The translations under genes and the position numbers were made by a program. Below are positions 11,910 to 23,416 of a stretch of 64,000 bases of DNA, piece by piece. The notes under the pieces are model-generated. The model was given only the letters and a program-made list of their open reading frames with translations. It was not told the DNA's origin and ran no database searches. Position 1 is the first letter of the stretch. Every line of letters starts with the position of its first letter. Source of the stretch: Gonapodya prolifera JEL478 (lineage: Eukaryota > Monoblepharomycota > Monoblepharidomycetes > Monoblepharidales > Gonapodyaceae); assembly GCA_001574975.1 (NCBI GenBank), contig KQ965757.1, forward strand, positions 12,037-76,036, read 5' to 3'.

Positions 11910-13519
11910 TCACTTTTGTCGCTTATATACCTTTTGCAAGAATCGTTCAAACACCTCCGGATTGACGAGGTTCGAGTCCGCACTCGCAATCAATCCTTTG
12001 ATGTGTTTGTAGGAGGCCTCCTCGTAGTCCGCAAACACCTGCTTCATATTTACCTCGTTGAATACACCTTTCACACGAGCGACACAGGCAGGGTCTTTTC
12101 GGGCGTAGTTATCCTACCGGCACGGTCACCAGACGTATCGAGCTTCCCAACGTCATTATTAACCGATTCGACTTGAACAACATACCTCCAGAACTCGTCG
12201 CTGCTCGTCCGACACTCTCTCAAGTGCCTGGTTGATGATCCACCCACATTTGTTGTCCTCTATATCTGTGCCAATCTTGCCGATGACGGCTGAAGAAAGA
12301 GATAGTCAATGCGTTGCCAATCTCGAGCAGAGCCAAAGTGTCGAGTACTTTTACCCACCGGGATCGCCATAGCAGTCCAAATAGTCGTCCTGGGCTTGGA
12401 AGTATTCGCCCAGGGGCAGTAAAATAGACTCTGCCAGCTTGAACGCGGCAGGGTCAGTAATGTGCGCCTGCGTCGTGTATTTGGAACGGGTGAGGTTTGG
12501 AGTCTCGGTCTCCTTCGTGACACAAGCGGGATCTCACCATGTGCATGGCGAGCGCAACAGGAAGGTAGAACGAATAGAACGCGGTTTTGAATTTGACGAT
12601 CCATTTGTACCTTGAACCGCACCGTTCATCATCTAAAACAGGGAATCAAGAGGAACAAGAGCCTTACTTGACCATCGAGAACGCAGAGAGGTTCGGCTGT
12701 CCTTCTGGAGCAGTAATGAGGTCCAACATCTGTCCGAGCTCCGTTTGGTAGGTAACCTAGCGTCGAATTAGGAAGAGCAACATCAATCCACGCGCGACGA
12801 CGGACGGTCCGGGCGTTGCTCACTTCATGGAGCAGCTCTAACAAGTCCACGTAGTACTTCTCCTGCCTAAAGTACTTCCGGAGCAGCTTGTAGATGAAAC
12901 TCTCCAAGATGAAACTATCGTTGATTGCGACCATCCCGACGCCGTCCTTCTTGTACCAGCACGGCTGTCCGCGGCGGGTAGTGGATCCGTCCATGATGTC
13001 GTCGGCGATGAGGAAGAAGGCTTGGAGCTTGGTAAAGAGTGCGGTTACGATATGGGGAAGAGGGAAATTTCACGAGGGTGGGTGAAACTCACGATTTCGA
13101 CACACCAGCCCAAAATGACCGCGCGACGTCGCTCGTCCTTTGATAGCTCGCGTTGTCCAACGAGGCATTCAAGCGTGTCAGGTACAGAGAGCCCCCGGTT
13201 CATTTTTCCTTTTGTGAGGGATGAGTTTGTCGCTTATCCGACAATTCTCGTCTTTGCAGAGCCCAACGTACCACCAGGAATGTTATAGTTCAAGTTCTGG
13301 CAGGTTAACGTGGGGCGTTTCGTCGGGCATCAAAGTGAGTTGCCCAGTATTTACGACTCCACCACGAATCATCAGTCCACGTACCTCCTTGATCCATTTA
13401 ATACCCGATTCCGGCAAGGCGTACGGTTCCTGGGGAAGTTCGCTCAATATATCGTCCACGATCGTCTCGAAGGCGTCCATGAAGTCCTTTTTGGTGTCCA
13501 GGCCATTTGAAGCGGGCAT
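11910..13519 (-). CDS. Farnesyl diphosphate synthase
   Basis: Condenses IPP with DMAPP and then GPP to give farnesyl diphosphate for sterols, ubiquinone, dolichol and prenylation; cytosolic. Start at 13519 ([20 protein letters not shown]). Later exons read [16 protein letters not shown], then [20 protein letters not shown] with the first aspartate-rich motif (about 12988-13004), [47 protein letters not shown], and [18 protein letters not shown] with the second aspartate-rich motif (about 12374-12390). It continues with [18 protein letters not shown] and ends in the basic tail [10 protein letters not shown] (stop at 11910). About six short introns. All hallmark motifs are present and the size fits the usual 345-355 residues. 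Orthologous to yeast ERG20. Confidence 0.95.
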
Positions 13520-13876
13520 TTTCGATGAGAGGGGGCTCAGGGGTAAGCTTGGAGTTTGCGCCTTTCAGTGATGAGCCGGAGATGGCGGAAACGGTGTCAG
13601 AAAGGATTTATTCAAAAGGCTCGTGTGGCACCTGTGGTGGGGCGAAGTCACCGCAACAAATCCCTACACTGATATGGAACTTGTGCGAGCGGAGGTACAC
13701 GTATTACACAGCTAGAGCGAGAGTGCTCTTCCGTCCCGCCGCTTCACCCAAAATCACGAGCCGATGTGACTCACGGTGGATAATAACCGGCTCTCCCCCG
13801 GATAAATAAATCCTGGCACAAAAAGGTGACACCCTGACTCAACCGAAACCAAACCCACCTATTCGCCAATCACACG
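13520..13876. promoter_or_regulatory. Divergent promoter between FPP synthase and stress protein
   Basis: 357 bases separate two divergently transcribed genes, so this stretch holds both core promoters. GATAAATAAA near 13800-13810 could be a TATA-like element for the plus-strand gene. No other motif is assigned. Confidence 0.45.
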
Positions 13877-14807
13877 ATGACTGCCACACCCAAACGGACT
13901 GTGCTGCTCGCCCTGGACGCATCTCCCGCCGCGAGGTACGCGCTCGACTACTTCTTGGAGACAACGTATCGCCCGGACAAAGGTGAGGGCGCTCCGAAGT
14001 GGTTCCCGGCGGTCGCGGGTTGGATAAGATGGTTTATTTTCAGATCACTTGGTACTGATGAGTGTCGCGGATGAAGCGCAGACTTCTCTTGGTGTTTTCG
14101 AAGATATGACAGCAGGTTCGTACACTGATGGAATCGAGATAGGAGGGTTCTCGCTGATATTCCGTCAACGCCAATCAATCACGCGCAAAGTACCCGGCGA
14201 TGATGATCAACGAAAGGAACTGGAGGCGCAGGTGGGCGAATCCGAATCTCTCGCGCAAATTGCTCTGGAGCACGAACCGTGCTTTCAAACCACGCTTAGA
14301 TCGAGAAAGACACGCTTGCGATCTTGCAAGAGGCGGAAAGGATTGTTCTGCAGAAATACGAAAAAGCCCAGGTACGCTCCAACTCGCTGATGACGCACTG
14401 CGATACCACACGAAGCTTCATTTCCAAATGCCACCGCCAACTAATGCAGGTGTCGTCGGAAACATACGCCGTGAAGAGCGACGACCCACGTGACACGATC
14501 GTGGACACGGCTGCGGATCTTCACGCCCGCCTCATTGTGATGGGCTCGCGAGGAAACGGCGCACTCAAAAGGTCTGTGGTTTCGATGACCGCATTGGCGT
14601 CTCCGGGCTGTCGCTTATTTAATGATGCTGTGCTGTTTTCAGGGCTCTGCTTGGAAGCGTTTCGGACTACGTTGGTGAGTTTTACACTTGGACGTCAAAA
14701 CTCCTCCAACTCTCGTCCTGATCGGAAATATCAACACAGTACACAACGCTCCATGCCCCGTGCTCATTGTTCATCAACAGGACGAAAAGGAAGAAAAGGA
14801 AGAGTAG
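13877..14807 (+). CDS. Universal stress protein (UspA-like)
   Basis: A small nucleotide-binding alpha/beta protein of the USP family, found in many fungi; its exact role is unknown. Start at 13877: TPKRTVLLALDASPAARYAL matches the first strand and helix. The next exon reads DHLVLMSVADEA. A middle exon reads LAILQEAERIVLQKYEKA. Then come SSETYAVKSDDPRDTIVDTA and the ATP-binding signature LIVMGSRGNGALKRALLGSV, spliced across an intron after KR, followed by SDYV and NAPCPVLIVHQ. The tail is DEKEEKEE with a stop at 14805-14807. The G-x2-G-x9-G(S) pattern of ATP-binding USPs is kept. Five or six introns interrupt a protein of about 170-180 residues. It converges with the Ash2-like gene, whose stop lies 117 bases away. 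Confidence 0.88.
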
Positions 14808-14923
14808 CGAACTGGAGCAGGAACAGAAGTGGTTCAATTTTCGATCTCATTCCTTTGTTGTACATATCACAGACGGCCAAAAACAATTTTGAAAAATTAT
14901 CACCTTCACCGAACCCGCATTAG

Positions 14924-17900
14924 TTATGACCCGGACCAGAATGCAAACTTGATAAAGCTCGCCTCCAACATCTGGGTGTCAGTTTCGGAATCTGCAACCA
15001 CCACCGGCCACCCAGAGAAAGAACTCAGCAATCACGCTGCCATTGCCACACAACAAGGTACACTCACCATCACTCAAGGCCTCTCCCGACGTGTTCTGGC
15101 TGGCATCCTCGTCCATCGGCTGACTCTCTCCGTCCGATCCATCACTTGCGTCATCGATTTCTTCATCCACGCCGCCCACACTACCACTCGGGAGGGCTTC
15201 AGGCTCCGGGCCAGTACGTTCGGCGATGCTACCAACCTGACTCTGTCCGTCAGGGAACTCGGACGACGTTTCCGTTCCTGCAACATCCCCGCTCGCGACA
15301 CGCTCCATGACGACATCGGTGTCAGACTCGGTAGCCTCCTCGATTTTCAAACCGGGGTACTGAGGGCTGAGATGTACAGGCGCTTGCTGCGCTTGTTGAT
15401 TGGCGTTGCTCTCCGCCAATCCAGCTAATGGAACCTGATCAGGTGTTGAGGTGCCGCTGGTGTTACGGGATCGCGCTTTTACCATTTCGGTACGAGCATT
15501 GAGCGCAGCGTAATAGAAGGTGGCTTCAATTTCGTCAAGAATATCCCACATGCATTCCTGTTGTCCATATTCGCTGCGTTAATGAACACATAACGACATC
15601 GGCACAAAATAAGCCACAAATCACCTCAACTTCTCGTTCCAAAAACCGGTCACTCATCGACTTCCATTCAGAATCAGAGGGAGGTGGGAATCGAAAACTT
15701 GGTCCAAAGTTTGCAGTAACAGTTCCGCCTCGAAAGAGGGACACTGCGGGATAATATCCATACGTTCCGTCATCCATTAATGGAGGAGCAGGCCAGTGCG
15801 CCTCCAATGGTTTATCGTTCTTATCAGAGAGGAGAAATGCCGCTGCTGGAATGGGCATGGGAAGGTCGGTGAAAGCGGGGCCCATGTCTCTTCCATTATT
15901 GAAGCAGCGAATGTGTGATCCCGTAAGCGGATTAGGATGTGATTTTCGAATGCCATGGTGGGGCTTTGTTTACCACGGTGGGATATTTCTGTGTCGCTTT
16001 GGGTCGAGAGTTTTAAGAATTGGTGGACGATTGATGGGCTGGAACTCGCCGCTCTCAAAGACCAGTGACCCCTTGTACCGGATGACAGATCTTTGACGGG
16101 GGTGACCGACTGTGCTCATGCTTTCCCGAGGAATGTTGGCAATGCTGGGAACAAGAACTTTATTTGATGGCTCCTCACCCGCGGTGCTGGCACGTCTAAG
16201 AGGAACAAAGCTTAAGGGCATGATGGTTCGGTTCTTAGGATCTGTCGACCGGTAGTTGTGTTGAGGTCTTGAGAATCGTGGTAGGTTAATCAGACATCCG
16301 ATCACGTCCCCTGTCTGGAACGACTCTCCGTAAGCAGTGGTCTGCGCCTCGTGAATCTTTTCCCCTGTCGCATCTCGGATTCCATATGAGTACGAGTCAT
16401 ATCCCACTGGGGCGTTTATAGCGCCTGGTACGAACATTTAGATACAAGTTCGCAGCAGGGCGAAATTCGAGTGTCGACACCCACCTTTTCTACGAGACCA
16501 TCCCACTCGGACATGGGCACCATCATTCGCTTCCGTGCTCGTTATTCCTTCCCCACCACACTTATCAACCATTATCTCGAAAAACCAACACCCCTCTGAT
16601 ATTGAGATTTAATCAACATACGCACATAAGCGGGTACGGGGACACTCCAAGAAGATTGCACTCACCTTTGACGCCATGGGTGGCTCTCACAGTCCGAAAG
16701 CCCCCCTCGTTCGTTGCCGAACGTCCTTCTCTGTTCACAGAAATCTGTGGACTCCGATCTGATGCACTCCACCAAACTCCTTCACCCCTTGTTTGAAATG
16801 CAGACAACAACCTCACGTTGTCAGTGAAGGGCTTGTTGGGCGTTGGCGTTGCGAAGTCATATTTGTATCCCTCGGCATTGCACGGGTCATCCACGAGGCC
16901 CGGCGATGGGGGTGGAGGATAGATCTGAACGAGGTCAGAGAAGCTTGGAATGTATACGGAATGGGTACCCGAGTCAGAGTTTTGTGAAATAGTGGTATCC
17001 TCGATACCACGCTCGAAACGCCTTTTCTTCGCCTTTTGAGTCGAAATCTCGGTAAGCAAATGAGGAGCGGGAGCAGAAGAGGAGAAGTTTGCAGAGGCTT
17101 CCTCAGATTTGATGGCTCTGGTCTTGGCAGGCTTGGGAGCCTTGACTGCTCGCGAGGGCTTCGGAACTTTTTGGGCCCGAGGCACAGAACGAGAAGATGA
17201 GGCTGCCTTTGCACGCTGGTTCTGACGGAAACGAAGGTCGAGGAGCGACAATCGTTAAGAGATCCGTTTGGTGATCAGAAGGAATGTGGATTCGTAGGTA
17301 CACTTGAAGCTTACGTTTACAAAGCCCGGTCTCAAGTTCAGAAGGTAACGTTCATGAATAGCGTAAGGAGATATTGCACTGCGACTTTCCTGTCGTAGGA
17401 AGTACACATTTCGTCAGAACTATTGGACTAGTGCCCTGATCCTTTGCGAGTCACCTCATTGCGAACTTTAAATGCGTCTCTTTCTTCATACAGTCTGCTG
17501 CCAACGGTTGTTTGCCAAGTAGGCGTGCGGGTTCGATTCTTACAGAGAATACCCCAATTCGAATCAATAGAAGGAAGTATGGTGTCGTGCTTTCCAAAGG
17601 TGTAGCGTGGAGAGTCGGGAATGATAGGATTGATTGGTCCTCCCGGTGTGGCGTCCTCTTGGATTCTTTGGAGATAGGTTGGCGATTGTCGTCGTCACTG
17701 ATGTCGAACCCATTAATGGAGCCTTCCCCATCTTCTCACAAGGAGGCTCTCACATATGTTCTTCCAGCTCGCAGTCGTCCATTCATGGAGCTCAAGGGGT
17801 TCTGCAGCCTCAACTGCAGTTGACGCTCGAGCGGATCCTGCGAACTGGAAGTCGCCACTTTAGGGAGCCTCAAAAACTCAAGTCGATCACAATACCTGAT

Positions 17901-18286
17901 ATTGCGGAAGTGTTCGTTTTGGAATACATCCCTGGCACAGAAAATGATAATTCAGGTGGAATGGAACGGTGGGTCCAAGAGGTTGTTTCGAGCATGACAC
18001 GTGGAACCAATTCTTGCATCCATCGCAACAGAGCATCAATTGATCAAGAATCCTAAGCTCAGAATTTGCCATACATGTCACTTCCGAAAACGGTAATTGC
18101 ATGACCAACAACTTGCCTGTCTTTTCCACAATAGCAGTACTTTCCATGCTGATTTGTCGTGTGCACGTCATTCCATATGAGCGTAGAAGGGTCATATTCG
18201 AACGGCTCCGTCGTGGCAGGTAGCGGTCCAGCAAATGTGCTCGAGGGCATCGATCCGACCAAATGCCCACTGTTTGGGAGTGCCAT
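14924..18286 (-). CDS. Ash2/Bre2-like subunit of the COMPASS H3K4 methyltransferase
   Basis: Core subunit of Set1/COMPASS, which methylates histone H3 lysine 4 in the nucleus. N-terminal zinc finger: KYCYCGKDRQ, then LMLCCDGCKNWFHVSCSKQ and HFLCQGC (about 18150-17930). A winged-helix region follows: EWTTASWKNICESLLVRRWG (about 17780-17720) and TPTWQTTVGSRLYEERDAF. A basic linker (about 17230-17040) precedes the SPRY domain: GYKYDFATPTPNKPF, GGFRTVRATHGV, APVGYDSYSYGIRDATGEK (about 16410-16350), TGDVIGCLINLP, GSLVFESGEFQPIN, YYPAVSLFRGGTVTANFGP and FRFPPPSDSEWKSMSDRF. The acidic C-terminal tail (about 15430-14980) is extra. Length is about 800 residues. The start at 18286 (MALPNSGHL) is preferred, but in-frame Met codons up to 18448 are possible. 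One exon join near 16440-16500 is unclear. Confidence 0.88.
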
Positions 18287-18432
18287 TGCAGTTTCGTGGA
18301 GGTTTGAGCCACTTGCGCGTTCTCCGTTCTCTCCTTTTAATGATTCCGCAGTGAATCGAAGGATGTTCATGCCATGAGGCGAAGTGCACGGGACGCGAAG
18401 GATTGAACACTTCACAACATTACTTGTGCACG

Positions 18433-19947
18433 ATGCCGAGATTCTCACAAGTAGCGCTACTGTTGGCTACGCTGCTAACATTTATCTGTGGTAGAGCCAT
18501 CAGTGCTCCTTTGCGACCATTTTCTGACTCGGGGCAGCCAATCGTTTCACAGATAAGTGGAACTACCCTACAGGTCGCTGTGCTGTTCAAATCTGGCGCG
18601 GTTCCGAGGTACTCGGACGATGCGACACTTAGCGTACATCGCGATGGAGCGAAGTTGTCAGGCTCAATTCTTCACAGGTCCCGTCGTGGGGCAAACACAT
18701 CGACGCGGTTATGGCCGCTCACAACCATCACACCACCGACTGCAGCAAACGTGTTTAACATCAGCTTTACGTGCAACTCTGACTTAGAGAGTGTTACGCG
18801 TTGTCAAGCTGCTCAAGCCGCGTTTGTTCGAGCCACCGGGAAGCTATCGTCAGTGCTCTCTGTTAGCCAACCCATCCACCTCAACGCCACTTTCGATTCA
18901 TTCTGCGGTCGCACTAGACCAAATGAAGCGTGCAACGTAACATCTGGAACGCTTGGTTACGCTGCTCCCTCAGCAATGTACTCTTTCACGCCGAACGACT
19001 CATTGAGCCTTGGCGTGGACTGGAACTACATGTACCCAAGCGGCCTAGCCAAGCAATATCTCAATGAAACGTTCATGCCGTTGGCTGATAACTTTGATGT
19101 GTCAGCCCGATTCAACAGCGATTGGAGCTGGTTCCTTGATGACGAGATTATGGGACGCATACAAGCCGGCGATTACCAGCTGGAGCAGATTGTCTTCCAT
19201 GAGATCATTCATGGGCTGGGGTTTATAAGTAGCTGGTATACATGGCTCGGGGATGGGGACGACGTTCTCCTGCCAGGATATGTGGTCCGCAACGCAAGTG
19301 GACTTTGTGTTGGGCTCTCCAAGCCCTATATCTTCAACAAGTTTATGGTGAGTTCAAAACCCTTACACACGCACTGTCAGAGAATTGGAGGGACTGGTTG
19401 CACCACAAATAACGTCCCTGAACCATTGATTAAACAGGCCGACAACGTAAACAATATCTGGTTTAAAGACCACGCCGAAGTTCTCCGCATCGGTACTGAG
19501 TCTGTCACTCCCACTGACAACTATACCCTCTGGCTTGAACGATTTCGTCTCACTCCAGCATTCTCCCTCGCACGCACTCTTCTCCGTGTCTCCCAGTCTC
19601 ACATGGGCGTAACGTTCTGGTTTCGCTCCCCGGCAAAGCCCAACAGTACAGCCAGCTCTATCTTATGGGACTACGCATTTTTGTACAGTCCAGATGGATT
19701 TGCCCCCGGTTCCTCGCTGTCCCATGTGGACAACAAGATGTACGACGCAACAGAAGATTGGATCATGCGACCCTCGGGATCCCCTGGGGTAAAACTCGCT
19801 GACTATAGACCTCAAGCGAGAAGGTACGGACCTGTTGGATGGCGCATTCTCGCTATGCTCAGAGCGTTGGGATGGCGGACGGTCTTGGATCAACCTGGTT
19901 GGGGGGACTACGGCAGGGGTATCGGCGGTGTCGTTGGTGCCGCGTAG
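18433..19947 (+). CDS. Secreted zincin-like metalloprotease
   Basis: A single long reading frame of about 505 residues. The start at 18433 gives a good signal peptide (MPRFSQVALLLATLLTFICG, then Arg-Ala); an in-frame Met at 18403 would put a polar stretch before it. The zinc-binding motif HEIIHGLGF (about 19198-19224) matches the HExxHxxG/H pattern of zincins, with the catalytic Glu. Many N-x-S/T sites (NVTSGT, NETFM, NASGL) support secretion. DWNYMYPSG and DNFDVSARFNSDWSW precede the motif. A 33-nt GTGAGT...CAG unit (19348-19380) lies in frame and could be a very short intron or plain coding sequence. I cannot name the MEROPS family. The 5' end overlaps the upstream sequence of the divergent Ash2-like gene, so the two probably share a promoter of under 150 bases. 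Confidence 0.72.
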   Translation: MPRFSQVALLLATLLTFICGRAISAPLRPFSDSGQPIVSQISGTTLQVAVLFKSGAVPRYSDDATLSVHRDGAKLSGSILHRSRRGANTSTRLWPLTTITPPTAANVFNISFTCNSDLESVTRCQAAQAAFVRATGKLSSVLSVSQPIHLNATFDSFCGRTRPNEACNVTSGTLGYAAPSAMYSFTPNDSLSLGVDWNYMYPSGLAKQYLNETFMPLADNFDVSARFNSDWSWFLDDEIMGRIQAGDYQLEQIVFHEIIHGLGFISSWYTWLGDGDDVLLPGYVVRNASGLCVGLSKPYIFNKFMVSSKPLHTHCQRIGGTGCTTNNVPEPLIKQADNVNNIWFKDHAEVLRIGTESVTPTDNYTLWLERFRLTPAFSLARTLLRVSQSHMGVTFWFRSPAKPNSTASSILWDYAFLYSPDGFAPGSSLSHVDNKMYDATEDWIMRPSGSPGVKLADYRPQARRYGPVGWRILAMLRALGWRTVLDQPGWGDYGRGIGGVVGAA

Positions 19948-20868
19948 AGGGCACAACACTTTCCGATGTCCTGTTTGTGGGACAAGGGTATTGGAGTTAT
20001 TTTGGGGGGGCTTCGTATAACGGACACACCACTTGTACTGCGATTGTTGTCGTCGTTATATCAGGGTACTCTGCACTTGTAATGTATATTGAAACACTTG
20101 TGACATTTTTTCCAAACATGAGATCATACGTTGCTGGGACATGGACAGAGAACAACACTCCTGTACTAAGCAACTTCAAAACAGCCCACCATACTTGGAC
20201 GTATGCCCCACCACAGAAACTACCGAGCAGCATTAATGGCGGACCCGCCTGCGCAGACATTGTAGCAGACAGGCACAAAACTGAAGCACCGTGATCAATG
20301 TTCCCAAACAAAAGGCCACACTGACATCGTACCGCCGCCAACCGCCTGACACACTTCACGACACGAGGTGCACATGTGCACCGAAAGACTGAAGGTAAGT
20401 TGTTGAGAGTTTGGGTCTGGTCCGCTACACGCGCTTGCCCAGGGTCCAATGCAACGAGTGGGGAAAGAAAAACCGAGAAAACAAACTTGGCTGATACAAC
20501 ATTGCGTGGAGAGAGCCAAAAGGGATAATGATGCCAAGGGTGGAGAGAAAGAAAACAGAAACAACATTCGTGATGAAACCTCGAAAATAAAAAATAGGGA
20601 AGTGTTGACAACGGCTCGGAACCAAACGAAACCACAAATTTGTGAACAAGAAAAAAAAACGATGTACGGGGGTGGGAGAAATGACAACAAGGGGGAAACA
20701 GCATAAAACTTGATGGTGAAGGAATTGGAACAAATGTCCGCATTGTCTGTCCGAATATGCGCCAGAAGCCAGAGAAAACTTTACGCCACGAGTCCCTTGG
20801 TGACGCAACTATCAGTGTCCAATCTCCTGCACGACTTGACGGTCCTGAGTAGGAGTTACGGCATCCTT
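19948..20868. other. Intergenic, no convincing gene
   Basis: About 920 bases between the converging ends of the zincin gene and the CBM21 gene. Long minus-strand frames here are Phe/Cys/His-rich with no recognisable domain, and look like chance frames in a purine-rich plus strand. Probably two 3' UTRs. Confidence 0.5.
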
Positions 20869-23416
20869 CTACGCTCCCTCACCCCCTGGCAGCGTCCCGT
20901 CCGCTTGCTCGCCCTGGAGCACCGGTCCATAGTACTTCTCCCATTCCAACTCCTTCCTCCTCACACGGTCTGTCTTTCTCGCTTCCTTCCTCTTCCTTCC
21001 CGCGCCATCTTCGCCCGCACCGGAGACTGATGCTGCCACAACGTTCTGCCTTGCACGCCTCCGAAACACGACTTCGAAGTTGCGCCCGCGATTGTTGTCC
21101 CACCATTCTCCCGCGCCGGGACTCTCGTACCGCACTGCGAAGAACATTCGACCTCCTGCTGTGCCGCGAAGTGGGTCTTCCGGCGCATTGGTGGAGGTAG
21201 CCGAATCCTGGTTCGTAGCGTGGGGATCCCGACGGAAGAGCTCGGGATCAACATCTATCTCGGCAACGAAGCGGTCCCAGGTGTCATCGGTTGGGCAGAC
21301 CTGGGAGAATGGAGTGAAGGATCGATTAAGTACTTACTCAATTCACACCTCATTCCGGCCAACTCACCTTCCCAAAAAAGCCTGCCTCACACTCTGTCCA
21401 CGTCCTCCATCCGTCGAACGAATACCTCACAACCACTCTCTTGCTAAACGCCACGTTGCGCACCACCACAGTTACCCCAACAGTCGTCCTCGCCTTCAAG
21501 CGAATGTCTTCCACCCGAATGACCTCTTCGAACCCCCACGGAAGCATGCCGACGCCCGGAGTGCCAGGTCGAGAGCCGGCTTGGCGAGGGTACGGGTAAG
21601 GGAACGCCGCTGAAGAGGACGGTGCCCATCCAAGGACGACAACACCGTGGACGTAGCGGCGCTCGTCAGCCTCGAGGTCCAGACGGCGTTGACGAATGGT
21701 GGCAAAGTGGTCGTCGCCAGGATCAGGGTACGCAAGACAGCAGGTCATTGACGGGGGTGAGGTTGTGTTCGATGGCCCAACCGAGCTCGACGGAACAGGG
21801 GTCGAGGAAGAGGGGAGTAGAAGGGCTGGCGGCACGGACGATTCAAAGGCGACTACAACCGAAAGTTCTTGTTGGTGGAAGGAGACGGATTTCGGAGGAC
21901 GACCCGGGGCCGAGTTACGGCGTGGCAACGGAGGAGGGATTGGGGAAGTTGAAATCTGAGGGGCAGAGGCAACAGCGGGAGCTTCGCTGAACGAGGGCGT
22001 GCGAGATCGGGTTGCGGGGGAAGCAGAAGCGAGAGGAGCCGGAACTTGGGTAAGGGCATGCGAAATATCTCGAGGGGTGGGAACGATTGATGCGGATGGG
22101 ATGGGCGGTTTCGAAGAGGCCTCAGAAGGGAGAAGGAAACGTCCCGTGAGGCTGAAAAGGCCAGTTTGGGAGGACGGAGAAGACGGGCTGCGGGTGGGTG
22201 ACTTCATTCGGAAACAATTTTTTGGGAAGACAAATCAGACCAAGGAGGGTCGTGATCAAGTCCAAAGGGAGGAGATAGGACAACACATTGAATTAATAAG
22301 AAACTGGGTCAAATTCGATCCATTGGAGCTTACCTTAACTCCGAGTTCCCCTGGACGTGTAATACCTCCCAGCTCAGGCGACTTCTTGGCCTCCAGATCG
22401 TCAGCGCCGGAGTCAGTAGGGATTATAGCTTTGTCCAAAGCATGTTTTGTGGTTGGAGCTTCGGCATGTTGAGTGGAAAGCTGGTCTGCATTCAGAGACA
22501 GCATGCTCCCAGGTGACGACGATCTCGAGCTAAGGCGAGTTTGGTGGGTCGAGGAGGCGGCGCTGGAGTAAGGCGCATCCAGGGTTGGGGTGTACTGCTC
22601 TGATGCAACATTATCTTCCTCCTTGCACGTTTCCAGTCCCCTCCGCCCGCCTTCGCTCTCCACATCCACCTGAAATTCTATCGTAGCAGTGTCCGGCGAA
22701 TAAGGCGAGCTCGTCGTGGGGCTGGCTGCATCCTGGTCCGTCTCGCTCGAGTAGGTCGAGAGGTGATCCGACGAGCACACGGACGACGTCTCGGACTCCT
22801 CGCTCGGAGCCGGCGAGGGAGACCGTCGGCGTCTCGTGTTGTAGCGATGGTATCCCGACTGCCGCAGCAATCCCGACTGGGTCATGCCTACTGCAACCAT
22901 TTCGAAGAGATGTGCAGTTGGGGAGCTTTGACCGCCGGCTGCGGCTGCGGCTGCAGCTGCCGCGACGGTTTCTGCATGTGCGCGTGCAAGGTCGGGGTCG
23001 ATGTCGACGGACCGTCGGCGTAACCGAGGGCGGAAGGAGGAGGTGGGACTGGTAGGTTTGGAGGACAGGGAGTGCGACGAGGGTTGGTTGGATAACTTCC
23101 TCCTCGCAATCCGCTTCTTCTGATCCTTGTCCCTCTGTTTGTGCGACTGCTGCTTCTGGTGAGAATCCTGGGCCGGGACATTGAGACGGAGTGGGTTGAA
23201 CTGGGCATACACGTCGCGACCAGGAAGCGACGCCAGGTCAGGCATCGAGTAGCAACGTCTGGTCTGTTGCAGATTGTTGGAGGCGTCCAAGCTGTCCTCT
23301 GTGAACGCGCAGTTGGTGCCGGTAGGCCCGCCCACCGGAACGGATTTGAACGACTGTGCGCCAATCCGCACAAGGGTCTCGGAAGGCGCCTCCATGGTCA
23401 CTATAGGTTCACGCAT
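20869..23416 (-). CDS. PP1 regulatory subunit with CBM21 domain (Gac1-like)
   Basis: Glycogen-targeting subunit that brings protein phosphatase 1 to glycogen enzymes. Exon 1 (23416 to about 22330) is Ser/Pro-rich with a basic KKRIARRKL region. An intron (about 22331-22202, GTAAGC donor) leads to exon 2, which holds the PP1-docking motif KSVSF (21892-21878), an RVxF-type site. The CBM21 carbohydrate-binding domain follows: LKARTTVGVTVVVRNVAFSK, VVVRYSFDGWRTWTEC, then after an intron (21368-21303) TDDTWDRFVAEIDVD, MFFAVRYESPGAGEWWDNN and GRNFEVVF. The tail is basic, with a stop at 20869. The docking motif before CBM21 is the family's normal order. An Ala run (about 22980-22935) and a His/Gln-rich patch occur in the N-terminal half. 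About 850 residues. Confidence 0.88.

Noticed and set aside
19997-20743. 248-codon minus-strand frame
   Set aside because: Phe/Cys/His-rich with no domain, no helix pattern and no splice logic. It fits a chance frame opposite a purine-rich strand.
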